Below are positions 1 through 9,101 of a stretch of 64,000 bases of DNA, one piece after another. Origin of the DNA: Antennarius striatus (taxonomy: Eukaryota; Chordata; Actinopteri; Lophiiformes; Antennariidae). The notes beneath the pieces are model-generated. The model made no database searches and was not told the origin of the DNA. It worked only from the letters and a program-made list of their open reading frames with translations. Made by a program: the position numbers and the translations under genes. The DNA lies in the NCBI RefSeq assembly GCF_040054535.1, contig NC_090779.1, positions 23,552,501 through 23,616,500 of the forward strand, in the 5' to 3' direction. Position 1 is the stretch's first letter, and each line of letters begins with the position of its first letter.

Positions 1-211
1 AACCCCAACACACCCGACGCTAGTCGTCACACAGTTGATAAACTTTTAACATTTACGTGATGCAGATCAAATGAATTTAAATTAAATTTGGTACTTCTCC
101 TGCATCATTGACTTCAGTATAAAACTTAACCTCTGATTTGACTGATTGTGTCTTTGAGTAGAACTTCAAACCAAAGGTTAGCCAACGGTTGCTCCTACGA
201 GACAACAGAGT
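1..211. other. 3' flank of IFITM gene 1, displaced by a transposon
   Basis: No gene is seen. About 60-205 closely resembles 4,490-4,645, and more weakly 8,690-8,850, which lie just beyond the 3' ends of IFITM genes 2 and 3. The shared words include a stretch beginning GGTACTT near 90 and the phrase GAACTTCAAACCAA near 160. In genes 2 and 3 this sequence runs directly into the polyadenylation region. Here it stops near 205 and its continuation reappears at about 1,960, so it is the outer half of the gene 1 flank split by the inserted element. Confidence 0.7.
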
Positions 212-351
212 CCTGTACCATAAAGCTGGATTACGGCTTAACGAGATAACTTCAGGCTTAACCCTGGCTCTTCGGTACCATAAAGGTGGCTGACTTTCTA
301 TCGGGCTACGTTGTCGCGGTAACCTATACTGAAAACCTATAAATTCAAGAT

Positions 352-436
352 AAGAGCTCAGCAGATAAAACAGCCCCACCTACTGACCAATCAGAGCTCA
401 GCAGGTATAACAAGCCCCACCTACTGACCAATCAGT
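352..436 (+). repeat. Two 41-bp direct repeats with CCAAT boxes before the transposase remnant
   Basis: Two nearly identical units of about 41 bp lie head to tail. Each begins GAGCTCAGCAG and ends CCACCTACTGACCAATCA. Each carries a CCAAT word, and between GCAG and CCCC each has an AT-rich stretch (GATAAAA in one, GTATAA in the other). The array ends only 12 bp before the ATG at 448, so it may be the old promoter region of the transposase gene. That role is inferred. Confidence 0.55.
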
Positions 437-447
437 TCTCTTGGACA

Positions 448-710
448 ATGGGCTGTCCCTTTCCTGAGAACCCGGTGGATGTTGGTGCACAGTTTGTGCG
501 AAGAGCGGTCAGGCAGAGAGAATATTTAGAGATGGCTGTAATCCGTTGGGATTACCTGAACAATGACTGTAGAAAGGTAGAGGTGTTGGGGAGAGGGGTT
601 ACATTACATCTGTCAGCTGCTGGAGCCTCACATCAGTAATGGAACGCACCGCAACCACAGTCCCACAGACAGTGTGCATTGCACTGAGGTTTTTTTGCCA
701 CAGTTAATAT
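448..710 (+). pseudogene. PIF/Harbinger transposase, N-terminal remnant
   Basis: The reading frame from ATG 448 begins MGCPFPENPVDVGAQFVRRA, which resembles the N-terminus of fish Harbinger transposases and HARBI1 (a PVD-x-GA-x2-RRA pattern). The frame breaks soon after. Further family words appear in other frames: LLEPHISNGTHR at about 614-649 and VPQTVCIALRFF at about 660-695. The fragment is therefore interrupted by at least two frame changes and lacks the whole catalytic DDE domain, so it is a dead copy. In the intact family the protein cuts and pastes the element with the help of a Myb-like partner protein. No such partner is seen here. Confidence 0.65.
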
Positions 711-1232
711 ATTTTTTCGTGATGTTCGTAATTATTATGATGTCCTTAAATCCCTCGTTGGATGGGTTACAAGCAAGCCACAGATAAAATGCCATTCATC
801 AATTATTTGTTTAAGTAAATCATGGATTCGACCACAAAATTTGAACTTTTTTGTCTTAGAAGTCGAACAAAATTTGCAAGTTGAACGCAAAACAAACGCC
901 TTTTTGTCGCCGCCAGGCGTGCAAAAAGTCTAGAGAAAACGTGACGGTAATGTGCTTTTTCTTTTAGCTTACTGTATTCAATAATTTTTCACTTAATTTG
1001 CGTTACATTGCCTATGGTATGAGTTACCGTAAACTTCGGTCCCAATGACGACAATAACTTGCATCTTGGGCTAACCAGATTTCTTTCTCATGTTTGCTTC
1101 TTTCTTTTACATTTCTTTGATATGTTTCATTACTATACAATTTGATATATAAATGACATAACTTGTTGAAAAAAGGTAATTTTCTAGCATCTTGGAACAG
1201 ATTAAGACCATTACATAATTTGAAATGGGAAA

Positions 1233-1288
1233 TTTTTATTTGGAATTCGAACAAATCACTATTCGAACAGCCTTCCGGAACAAATTGT

Positions 1289-1356
<68 letters not shown>

Positions 1357-1448
1357 TATATAATATATACAGGCAAACCTCGGTTTCCAACCACAATTTG
1401 TTCCGGAAGGCTGTTCGAATAGTGATTTGTTCGAATTCCAAATAAAAA
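1233..1448. repeat. Perfect 58-bp inverted repeat around a (TA)n core
   Basis: Positions 1,233-1,290 and 1,391-1,448 are exact reverse complements; the arms contain GGAATTCGAACAAATCACTA and CCTTCCGGAACAAATTGTGG. The spacer holds a 63-bp pure TA run (1,291-1,353). The arms resemble the ends of the MITE at 14,659-15,131 (GAACAGCCTTCTGGAAC), so this is probably a terminal piece of the same transposon family, with the left arm a copied inversion of the right. It lies inside the Harbinger-type element. Confidence 0.85.
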
Positions 1449-1953
1449 CAGTATAATCACTAAACTATACATGTTTTGCATACTTCTTTGTTTTGCTGAC
1501 AGTTTTATTAACAGGCTTTCTGCAAAATGCCGCACACTTCAAACTCATGCCACCTGATACTTTACCATCCAGTAGATGTCGTACTAGAGCAAATGAAGCC
1601 TCATGAAGCTCCAAACCACCGTGAACTGGTTGGGATGAAAGGCTTCAATGCTTCATGGGACTTCATGTGCCCATCACTAATTGCTCGTATTTATTAATTA
1701 TTATTGTTTGCTCCTCCATTGTGAAATATGCGGCTCGGGCCAGTTTGTTGCATGTTTGCAATTTGTCTTATGCAGCAACCTCCGCCCTTTTTACGTGAGC
1801 GCGCACAGATCCACAGTGGACAAGCCTGAATTGAATTAGTGAGTTGATAGCCGGCTTTATGGTTCCGAAAATCCGGAGGGCGGATGTCTCGGTAAGTGAA
1901 GCCAGATAAGTAAGAGGAAGCCCGGCAAGGTTAATCAAGCTTTATGGTACTGG

Positions 1954-2223
1954 CCTCAGGTCATTCATTTCTAATCTTGAAAATATGAAAAGCCCACACG
2001 GAGTTATAGAACTGATTTATTTCACTGATCAATAGATGAAAAAATTCCTCGATTAGAGTTTCAAGCAACAGGTGAGAAAACAGGAGTTGTATATAGGATG
2101 TAACACAAAGGACACAGGTGTTTTTATGTTTGGGATATCAGGAAAAGCACATTTTAAATGGCTCCAAAGACATCCATGAAGCAGGGATGTGTCAGGAAGC
2201 AGAACAGAACCCTCCGCGTTGGT
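1954..2223 (-). other. 3' untranslated region of IFITM gene 1
   Basis: The stretch follows the gene 1 stop codon and is shared with genes 2 and 3. An AATAAA signal (TTTATT on the plus strand) lies at 2,016-2,021, about 200 nt past the stop. The matching signals beside genes 2 and 3 are at 4,725-4,730 and 8,917-8,922. Confidence 0.7.
2016..2021 (-). promoter_or_regulatory. Polyadenylation signal, IFITM gene 1
   Basis: AATAAA on the minus strand, in the same relative place in all three IFITM copies and embedded in the conserved context GAACTGATTTATTTCACTG (plus strand). Confidence 0.6.
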
Positions 2224-3384
2224 TCAGTTGTCATCCTTCCAGTGACGGGACCAGTTTGGGTTACCGTAATAGGTCCTTAAGTTGACTATCCACACGTTCA
2301 CATATACGATGAGGGTGGTAATAGAAACTATGACAGTTATGCAGAACAGGATGGTGGCCACGATGTTGAGGGTTCGGGCTGTGGAGCCGTAGCTTTGGGC
2401 ACCTTCCACATCTCCAACCCGCTTCCGGTCTCTGGCCTGTCAAAACCAACAGTAGAGTGATTGTAAAAGTGATCCAAAACCTTAATGGCACCGCATTACA
2501 AAACTACAATAGCATGTTAATCCTTTTTTTTTTTTTTTTACCGTCAGTGTAAACAGATTTTCCCATAAAAGATTTGATGAATGGCAGCACGGTGGCGCAG
2601 TGGGCAGCGTTGTCGCCTCACAGCTAGAAGGTTCTGGATTGGAGTGTTTTCTACATGGAGTCTGTGTGGATTCTCTCCCGGTATTGCGGGTTCCCCTCTC
2701 CACCGAAAACATGCACTTCAGGTGAATTGCTTGGTTCGAAATTGTGCGTAGGTGTGAGTGTGTGTGTGTGAGTGGTTGTTTGTCTTTCATGTTCCCCTGA
2801 TAAAATCTAAAATAAAAAGCAAAATTCTCACGATCACATACAAAGCTGTTCACTGTGAGGCGAGATTGATGAACTCAATGTAAGACTTGACAGGTGGGGA
2901 ACAAGTATAGAAGGCAAGAACCCAGGAGTCAGTGAACACAGCATGAAAGTCCCATCCCCACTTCAGCGGCCGGATCTAAACTCCAGACCTAAACTCTACG
3001 TCTTTCTGTCTCTTAGCCTGTCCCTATTTCCATTGCATTCCCCACCCACACACACCAGTCAAGGCCAATGGCCGCACTCCAGAGTCTGGGTCCTGCCCAG
3101 AGTTTCTTCCTCAACAAAGGATTCCTAGGCGAGACAATTCCAGTCGCCTCGTCCACAAAAAAAATGCCTATATTTAATAGATGATTGGTTCAGGGACTCA
3201 CCTTGATGGAGTTGATGAGAGCTGCCAGTCCGAGGCAAAATGGGTTGCAGTAGACGAAGCAGAGCAGGGACCAGATGATGTGGTCCTTGGGGCCCTCAGT
3301 GGTGACGTACTGAACAACCGCAGGTTGGAACCGTTGTGGTTGTCCGGATATCTCTAATGGAATGGGCTGATATGGATGATCCAT
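2224..3384 (-). CDS. ifitm: Interferon-induced transmembrane protein (IFITM/CD225) gene 1
   Basis: Two coding exons, 3,384-3,202 and 2,436-2,224, joined in phase 0 by AAG|GTGAGT and GACAG|GCC, give 131 aa. IFITM proteins sit in plasma and endosomal membranes and stiffen them so that enveloped viruses fuse poorly. Seen here: a CD225 domain with the intramembrane segment DHIIWSLLCFVYCNPFCLGL (about 35-54), the loop KARDRKRVGDVEGAQ with the GxxxG motif, and a hydrophobic C-terminal segment (about 83-108). The N-terminal YQPI fits a YxxPhi endocytic signal. Compared with gene 3, the double Cys of NPCC has become NPFC and the TAKC cysteine is Thr, so two usual palmitoylation sites are missing. The start was chosen at MDHPYQ, which gives a normal family length; the frame stays open upstream to 3,585. 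The paralogue number cannot be assigned. Confidence 0.88.
2584..2805 (+). mobile_element. Short interspersed repeat in the intron of IFITM gene 1
   Basis: It begins GCAGCACGGTGGCGCAGTGG, the hallmark start of a very abundant short repeat in teleost genomes. It goes on with GTTGTCGCCTCACAGC and ends in a GTGTGTGTG-rich tail. It contains no gene. The same insertion is in the gene 2 intron, so it arrived before the duplication. I recognise the family from its start but cannot name its class with certainty. Confidence 0.65.
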
Positions 3385-4660
3385 GGTTCTCTGTCCAGAT
3401 GAAGGTTTGACGGTGCGAACGGCAGGATGGTGCGGAAGAACTCTGGTACAGCTCTCAGGTGTTTGTGTTCTTTTGAAGCTGTTTGGAATGAGCACCGATC
3501 TAATTCCACTGTGGTGAAAACTGGTTGTGCAAACCCAAACTGGCACAGTTACACCCGGAAGATGGCAATGCGCCAAGATGATCATTCACAACAATTTAAA
3601 ACCAAAGCCTTGTTAACCCCATTGTGGCCCTTTTGTTTATCCGTGTTTCACCGGTCAACAGATTGACACCTCATGAAACACATTTTATTTATTCGATCAG
3701 TTTTGCATGCGGTAGATGGGAGGGGGCACGCGGGACCTGGTCTCTAGATTAGAACCATGTTCAGTCTGTCTTTCTGAAGACACACCTGACATGGAATAAA
3801 GTGTTTTCTTTCGTGTTTTTTATTCTTGGCTAAACATTAAACTTTTGTCGTCGAGACAAGGGTCACGGTAGGAGCTTGAACTCCCGGAAGTCATGTTTGG
3901 TATGTGGTAGACAGTCCTACTTTGGGAAGGTGTCCTGTGGTTTTGATGTGAATACATCATTAATTATAGTCTGCTGCTGATCACAGAAGTAGAGATAACT
4001 CAGACGAACAATGGTCCTGGGGTGTTTTTTTATACATAGTTTTACTTCTTTTCCGGAATTAAGTCATACAACTTTTTGGTCTTTACAAAACATACTCCTA
4101 TTTTTACATTTCATAGCGAAACATGATAACACTACCTGTGATCTACTACGGTAATACTTACACTAAAACACTACCTGTCGTGTAATATGTTAATACTCTC
4201 CTTTCTGACTCTTTTTTTAGGACGCATGTGGTCATGGAAATATAACAATGGACACTCATGATATCTTCTTAGTCTATGGTTTTGCAAAGGTTTTCTTTAC
4301 TGGATGAAATGGGAGGGGGCACGCGGGACCTGGTCTCTGGATCAGAACCATGTTCAGTCCGTCTTTCTGAAGACACACCAGACATGGAGTAAAGTGTTTT
4401 CTTTAGGTTTGAGTTTTTATTCTTGGCTTAACATTAAAATTTTGTCATAGAAACAAATAAGCGTCACGGTGAGGACTTGACGAGTTCACGAAAGTCATGT
4501 TTGGTATGTGGTGAATGAATTTGGTACTTTTCCTGCATCATTATCTTCACCACAAAATGTAACCTGCGATTTAAGAGAATGTGTCTTTGAGTAGAACTTC
4601 AAACCAATGGTTAATAAATCACATGTAAACAGGATGCATTTTGCATCTTGCTCCTATGAG
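3385..4660. other. 5' flank of IFITM gene 1 and spacer to gene 2
   Basis: No further gene is seen. About 3,490-3,720 is a promoter-side block repeated at 6,200-6,400 and again at 6,465-6,660. A second block, beginning GGGAGGGGGCACGCGGGACC and running into a TTCTTGGCTAAACATTAAA-like end, is present at 3,718-4,010 and again at 4,312-4,510. The spacer is thus built of repeated pieces of the same array. No clear TATA box or interferon response element was found close to the start codon. Confidence 0.55.
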
Positions 4661-4724
4661 CCAGAAGGTCATTTGTTTCTAATCTTCAAAATATAACAAG
4701 CACACAGAGTTATAGAACTTATAA

Positions 4725-4730
4725 TTTATT
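4725..4730 (-). promoter_or_regulatory. Polyadenylation signal, IFITM gene 2
   Basis: AATAAA on the minus strand in the same conserved context as in genes 1 and 3, about 240 nt past the stop codon. Confidence 0.6.
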
Positions 4731-4970
4731 TCACTGATCAATAGATGAAACAGATCCTTGGATAGATTTTCAAGCAACAGGTGGGAAAACAAGAGGAGTT
4801 GCATGTAGGGTGTAACACCAAGGACACACAGGTGTTTTGTTGTTTGGGATATCAGGAAAAGCACATTTTAAATGGTACCAAAGAGTTCCATGAAGCAGGG
4901 ACGTGTCAGGAAGCAGAACAGAACCCTCCGCGTGGGTTCAGTTGTAATGCTTCCAGTGATAGAACCAGTT

Positions 4971-6090
4971 TCAGATCATAAAGTTGGCAAGCACTGCTTT
5001 CATGTATGCGATGATGGTGCTGAAGGTGGTAATCAAAACAACGACAGTTATGCAGAACAGGATGGTGGCCACGATGTTGAAGATTCGGGCGGTGGTGCCG
5101 TAGCTTTGGGCACCTTCCACATCTCCAACCCGCTTCCGGTCTCTGGCCTGTCAAAACCAACAGTAGAGTGATTGTAAAAGTGATCCAAAACCTTAATGGC
5201 ATCGCATTACAAAACTACAATAGCATGTTAATCCTTTTCTTTTTTACCGTCAGTGTAAACAGATTTTCCCATAAAAGATTTGATGAATGGCAGCACGGTG
5301 GCGCAGTGGGCAGCGTTGTCGCCTCACAGCTAGAAGGTTCTGGATTGGAGTGTTTTCTACATGGAGTCTGTGTGGATTCTCTCCCGGTATTGCGGGTTCC
5401 CCTCTCCACCGAAAACATGCACTTCAGGTGAATTGCTTGGTTCGAAATTGTGCGTAGGTGTGAGTGTGTGTGTGTGAGTGGTTGTTTGTCTTTCATGTTC
5501 CCCTGATAAAATCTAAAATAAAAAGCAAAATCCTCACAATCACATACAAAGCTGTTCACTGTGAGGCGAGATTGATGAACTCAATGCAAGACTTGACAGG
5601 TGGGGAACAAGTATAGAAGACAAGCACCCAGGAGTCAGTGAACACAGCATGAAAGTCCCATCCCCACTTCAGCGACCGGATCTAAACTCCAGACCTAAAC
5701 TCTACGTCTTTCTGTCTCTTAGCCTGTCCCTATTTCCATTGCATTCCCCACCCACACACACCAGTCAAGGCCAATGGCCGCACTCCAGAGCCTGGGTCCT
5801 GCCCAGAGTTTCTTCCTCAACAAAGGATTCCTAGGCGAGACAATTCCAGTCGCCTCGTCCACAAAAAAAATGCCTATATTTAATAGATGATTGGTTCAGG
5901 GACTCACCTTGATGGAGTTGATGAGAGCTAACAGTCCGAAGCAAAATGGGTTGCAGTAGACGAAGCAGAGCAGGGACCAGATGATGTGGTCCTTGGGGCC
6001 CTCAGTGGTGACGTACTGAACAACCGCAGGTTGGAACCGTTGTGGTTGTCCGGATATCTCTAATGGAATGGGCTGATATGGATGATCCAT
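4971..6090 (-). CDS. ifitm: Interferon-induced transmembrane protein (IFITM/CD225) gene 2, shortened C-terminus
   Basis: Two exons, 6,090-5,908 and 5,147-4,971, give 119 aa. Exon 1 matches gene 1 except for CFGLLAL in place of CLGLAAL. Exon 2 begins ARDRKRVGDVEGAQSYG and then diverges. Its frame ends at a TGA at 4,973-4,971, although the following in-frame codons (NWFYHWKHYN, then TGA) still align with the gene 1 tail NWSRHWKDDN. The stop is therefore a later nonsense change that removed about 11 residues. The CD225 core and the second membrane segment remain, so the product may still work. The NPFC and TARIF sequences lack the same two palmitoylation cysteines as in gene 1. It is probably a recent paralogue; whether it is expressed cannot be told. 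Confidence 0.85.
5290..5508 (+). mobile_element. Short interspersed repeat in the intron of IFITM gene 2
   Basis: This is the duplicate of the repeat at 2,584-2,805, with almost the same sequence and the same position in the intron. It was carried along by the tandem duplication. Confidence 0.65.
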
Positions 6091-6458
6091 GGTTCTCTGT
6101 CCAGATGAAGGTTTGACGGTGCGAACGGCAGGATGGTGCGGAAGAACTCTGGTACAGCTCTCAGGTGTTTGTGTTCTTTTGAAGCTGTTTGGAATGAGCA
6201 CCGATCTAATTCCACTGTGGTGAAAACTGGTTGTGCAAACCCAAACTGGCACAGTTACACCCGGAAGATGGCAATGCGCCATTGTGATCATTCACAACAA
6301 TTTAAAACCAAAGCCTTGTTAACCCCATTGTGGCCCTTTTGTTTATCCGTGTTGACACCTCATGAAACACATTTTATGTATTCGATCAGTTTTGCATGCG
6401 GTAGATGGGAGGGGGCACGCGGGACCTGGTCTCTAGATTAGAACCATGTTCAGTCTGT

Positions 6459-6990
6459 GTTGGTTTACCTGATTCCATTGTGGTGAAAACCGGTTGTGCA
6501 AACCCAAACTCGCACAGTTGGCTCTGAATTAATGCACCCTCGTGACGATTCACAACAATTAGAAGCAGAAGTCCTGCTGACTTTGTCTTTCCCCTTTTGT
6601 TTATCAGTATTTCACCGGTCATCAGTTTGACACCTCATGAAACACATTTTATTTACTCGATTAGATAGAAGGGGGCACGCGTCATCTGGTCTCCGGATCA
6701 GAACCATGTTCAGTCTGTCTTTCTGAAGACACACCAGACATGGAATGAATTGTTTTCTTTAGGTTTGAGGTTTTTTTATTCTGAATTAAATATTAAACTT
6801 TTGTTCTCGAGACAAATACGTGTCACGGTGGGAACCTGACCAGTTCCCAGAAGTCATGTTCGGTATGGGGCAAATAGTTCTACTTTTGGAAGGTGTCCTG
6901 TGGTTCTGATGTGAATACGTCATTAATTATAATCTACTGCTGATAACAGAAGTAGAGATAACTCATATAAGCAATAGTCCTGGTTTTATT
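6459..6990. repeat. Orphan copy of the IFITM promoter-side block
   Basis: 6,465-6,660 repeats the upstream block of genes 1 and 2 (GTGGTGAAAACCGGTTGTGC here, GTGGTGAAAACTGGTTGTGC there). It runs on through the GGGGGCACGCG block and the TTAAATATTAAACTTTTG end. No IFITM exon is attached to it, so it is a fragment of a third unit whose coding part was deleted. Confidence 0.7.
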
Positions 6991-7014
6991 TGTTTTTTTA
7001 TATCAATTTTTTTT

Positions 7015-7200
7015 ATTTTTATATACTCGATTAATCCCCGAAGGGAAATTAGTGGCACACTTTAGTTAGTCCAATCAAGTCACATGCATATCTTAGTGTG
7101 TACAGGCCCTGAGGTGAGCCGACACCTCCCACTGTCAGCTCACCTCCTAGTGTTTTTTTGAGCGGAAATCGAACCGCTGATCTCAGAACACTGGATGACG
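7015..7200. mobile_element. Retroelement-like 3' fragment
   Basis: It contains CGATTAATCCCCGAAGGGAA, a phrase found at the ends of many fish retroelement fragments, followed by a stretch ending near GACGATTTATACATAG. A related phrase (TTTATTGTTCCCTCAGTGGG) occurs at 36,392. No coding capacity is seen. The class is not certain. Confidence 0.4.
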
Positions 7201-8916
7201 ATTTATACATAGTTTTACTTGTTTTCTGGAATGAAGTCAAACAACTTTTTGGTCTTTAAAAAACTTCCTCTAATTTCTACATTTCTATGGCAACAGTGAG
7301 GCTGGGATTGTTCCGCAAGGTTGTTCATAAATCGCTATTTATTAGATTCAATTCTAGAATCTCCACCTGAGGTCATTTAAAGGTCATTACTACTCTCAAT
7401 ACTAAAGTTTTATTCCCTCAGACTGACTAGAAAACAATAATAGGACATAACCAACCAATAATACTCATCAAATAGCAAAACATTCAGCAGCTCAGAGTTA
7501 CTGCCAGTTAATGCTTCCAGGCAGAAACATAACCTGAAAACCAGGTTCCTACCAGTGGTGTGTGGTGAGGTCCATGTCTGGTGAGGCACTGACGTCACAG
7601 TCACATTTACATTTACAAATATGAATCCAACAGAGCAGCTTGTTCAACATATGATTGGCAACATCTAATGTGTTTTGTTTAAAACGTCATGTCGACATTC
7701 TTCACAGACACAAACTGCAGCATAAAAACATTTATTATCGTCTTACCTTTACTTGTAAATGAAACCCATGTCCCGCTCCTTTTGAATAAAAGCTTTGATA
7801 ACTTGTTGGTAAAAGTCCCTCTCATCTTTCTTCAGTTTTAAAAGTCTCTCTGTCTCCATGGAGACCACTGCCGGGCGTGGCTGGTGGATTGGGCTTCCTC
7901 CACGTGTTCAAACGACGTGAGTCCGTGTTGCTTGGTGATATTGGGGTCATGGGGTCTCTGGGCTTGAAGCCCAACTCTTCTAATCTTCCTTGGGCTCTCC
8001 TCGGGTTTGTGGGCTCACCGAATCCGCAGTCATTCGACTCTTCTGCCGCCCCTGACTCTGAACTTTCCCGGTATCTTAGCGGTGTTTAACTCTCCTGTCA
8101 GCGGATGCCTTTACGCGCTTTACAGGCGCGTTCGGGCTTGGAGGTGCGCTCCACGCTTTACGCGCCGCTGCGTTGGGATTCCGCTGCTGTCTCCTCTCAT
8201 TTGAACCCCTGACGTCAAGTTGCTTCATTTGTTGGCGGCGGATGTTCTACCGGGTGTCGGTGATGATCACGTTTGGGCGTCATTCGGTAACAAGTAGTTC
8301 CAAATACATAAAACTCAATGTTCGGTTTGTTATTTTGAGTATATTTGCTTTTGCGTTACTTAGTTGATCATTGTATTCTGTAATTTATTGCGTTTAAATG
8401 TTTTAATTGTCTAATTTTAATTAATTAATTGTCTATTTATGTTCTCCACCGCTCACAAGACAGAATCTGTTGCTGCATATTTGCAGGTAAGGCGGTACAG
8501 CGTGGAGAAGATGACGCATTGTGTGTGACGTGGTTAAATTTGTCTTTTAAACTATTGAGAATAAATAAAATAAATATCATAAATATATTTCAGCTGTCTG
8601 GGTGCTCACGAACCTGTGTCCCTCACTATTCTCACTAAACTCCCCCCCCAAGACGCAAAAATCCAACCCGTCCAATGAAAAAAATATTTACATGACGCAG
8701 ATGTAATTCATCTAAATTAAATTCGGTGCTTTTGCTGCACCATTGACTTCACTACAAAACTTAAATTCTGATTTACCAACGAGAAGAAAATGAAGGATTA
8801 ATAAACTCCACGTAAACAGGCTGCATTTTGAATGTTGCTCCTGTAAACCAACAGGTTATTTATTTCTAATCTTCAAAATATAACAAGAACACAAGTAAGA
8901 GTTATAGAAGTGATCA
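7201..8916. other. Spacer between IFITM genes 2 and 3
   Basis: No gene is supported. About 7,550-8,250 is richer in CpG than its surroundings and starts with CCAGTGGTGTGTGGTGAGG, which looks like a mid-repetitive element end, but I could not find its other end. 8,690-8,900 is the 3' flank of IFITM gene 3 and resembles 60-205 and 4,490-4,690. Short frames here show no family similarity. Confidence 0.5.
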
Positions 8917-8922
8917 TTTATT
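8917..8922 (-). promoter_or_regulatory. Polyadenylation signal, IFITM gene 3
   Basis: AATAAA on the minus strand about 180 nt past the gene 3 stop codon, in the context shared by all three copies. Confidence 0.6.
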
Positions 8923-9101
8923 TCACTGGTCAGCAGACGGTAGAACAGGAGGAGCTGCATGTAGGATGTATACGTGTCATAAAGGACACGCGTTTTTATG
9001 TTAAAGTTATCAGGAAAAAACGCGTTTTAACTGGTTCCAAAGCGTGCTGTGAAGCGGGGATGCGTCCGGGAGCAGAACAGAACCTCCGTGTCGGGTCAGT
9101 T

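Larger units (their letters stand above)
212..1953 (+). mobile_element. Degraded PIF/Harbinger-type DNA transposon with terminal inverted repeats
   Basis: The left end reads CCTGTACCATAAAGCTGGAT from 212, and the reverse complement of the right end reads CCAGTACCATAAAGCTTGAT from about 1,953 inwards. A second inner pair repeats the word ACCATAAAG followed by GGCT (left near 280, right near 1,860). The element holds a broken transposase N-terminus (448-710) and other repeats. The empty site is preserved beside IFITM gene 2 (about 4,650-4,670), which supports an insertion of about 1.7 kb. Class assignment rests on the transposase fragment. The exact ends and the target duplication are uncertain by some 10 bp. 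Confidence 0.6.
1960..3769. repeat. Tandem duplication unit A (IFITM gene 1)
   Basis: This unit corresponds to 4,665-6,458 with a period of about 2,706-2,711 bp. Exon 1, the intron and the 5' flank are nearly identical between units, with only scattered differences and a longer T run in this intron. The end of exon 2 and the 3' flank are clearly more diverged. Confidence 0.85.
4665..6458. repeat. Tandem duplication unit B (IFITM gene 2)
   Basis: This is the partner of 1,960-3,769. The match breaks exactly after TTCAGTCTGT at 6,458. The sequence there jumps to another copy of the promoter block, which marks a recombination junction. Confidence 0.85.

Noticed and set aside
352..436. Possible CRISPR-like repeat pair
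   Set aside because: Only two abutting units without spacers, in vertebrate DNA.
3385..3585. N-terminal extension of IFITM gene 1 (and the same in genes 2 and 3)
   Set aside because: The frame is open but has no family resemblance and lies in the duplicated promoter block; MDHPYQ gives the normal length.
8007..8204. Short plus-strand frames in the CpG-richer spacer
   Set aside because: No family similarity, no splice signals that extend them, and repeat-like surroundings.
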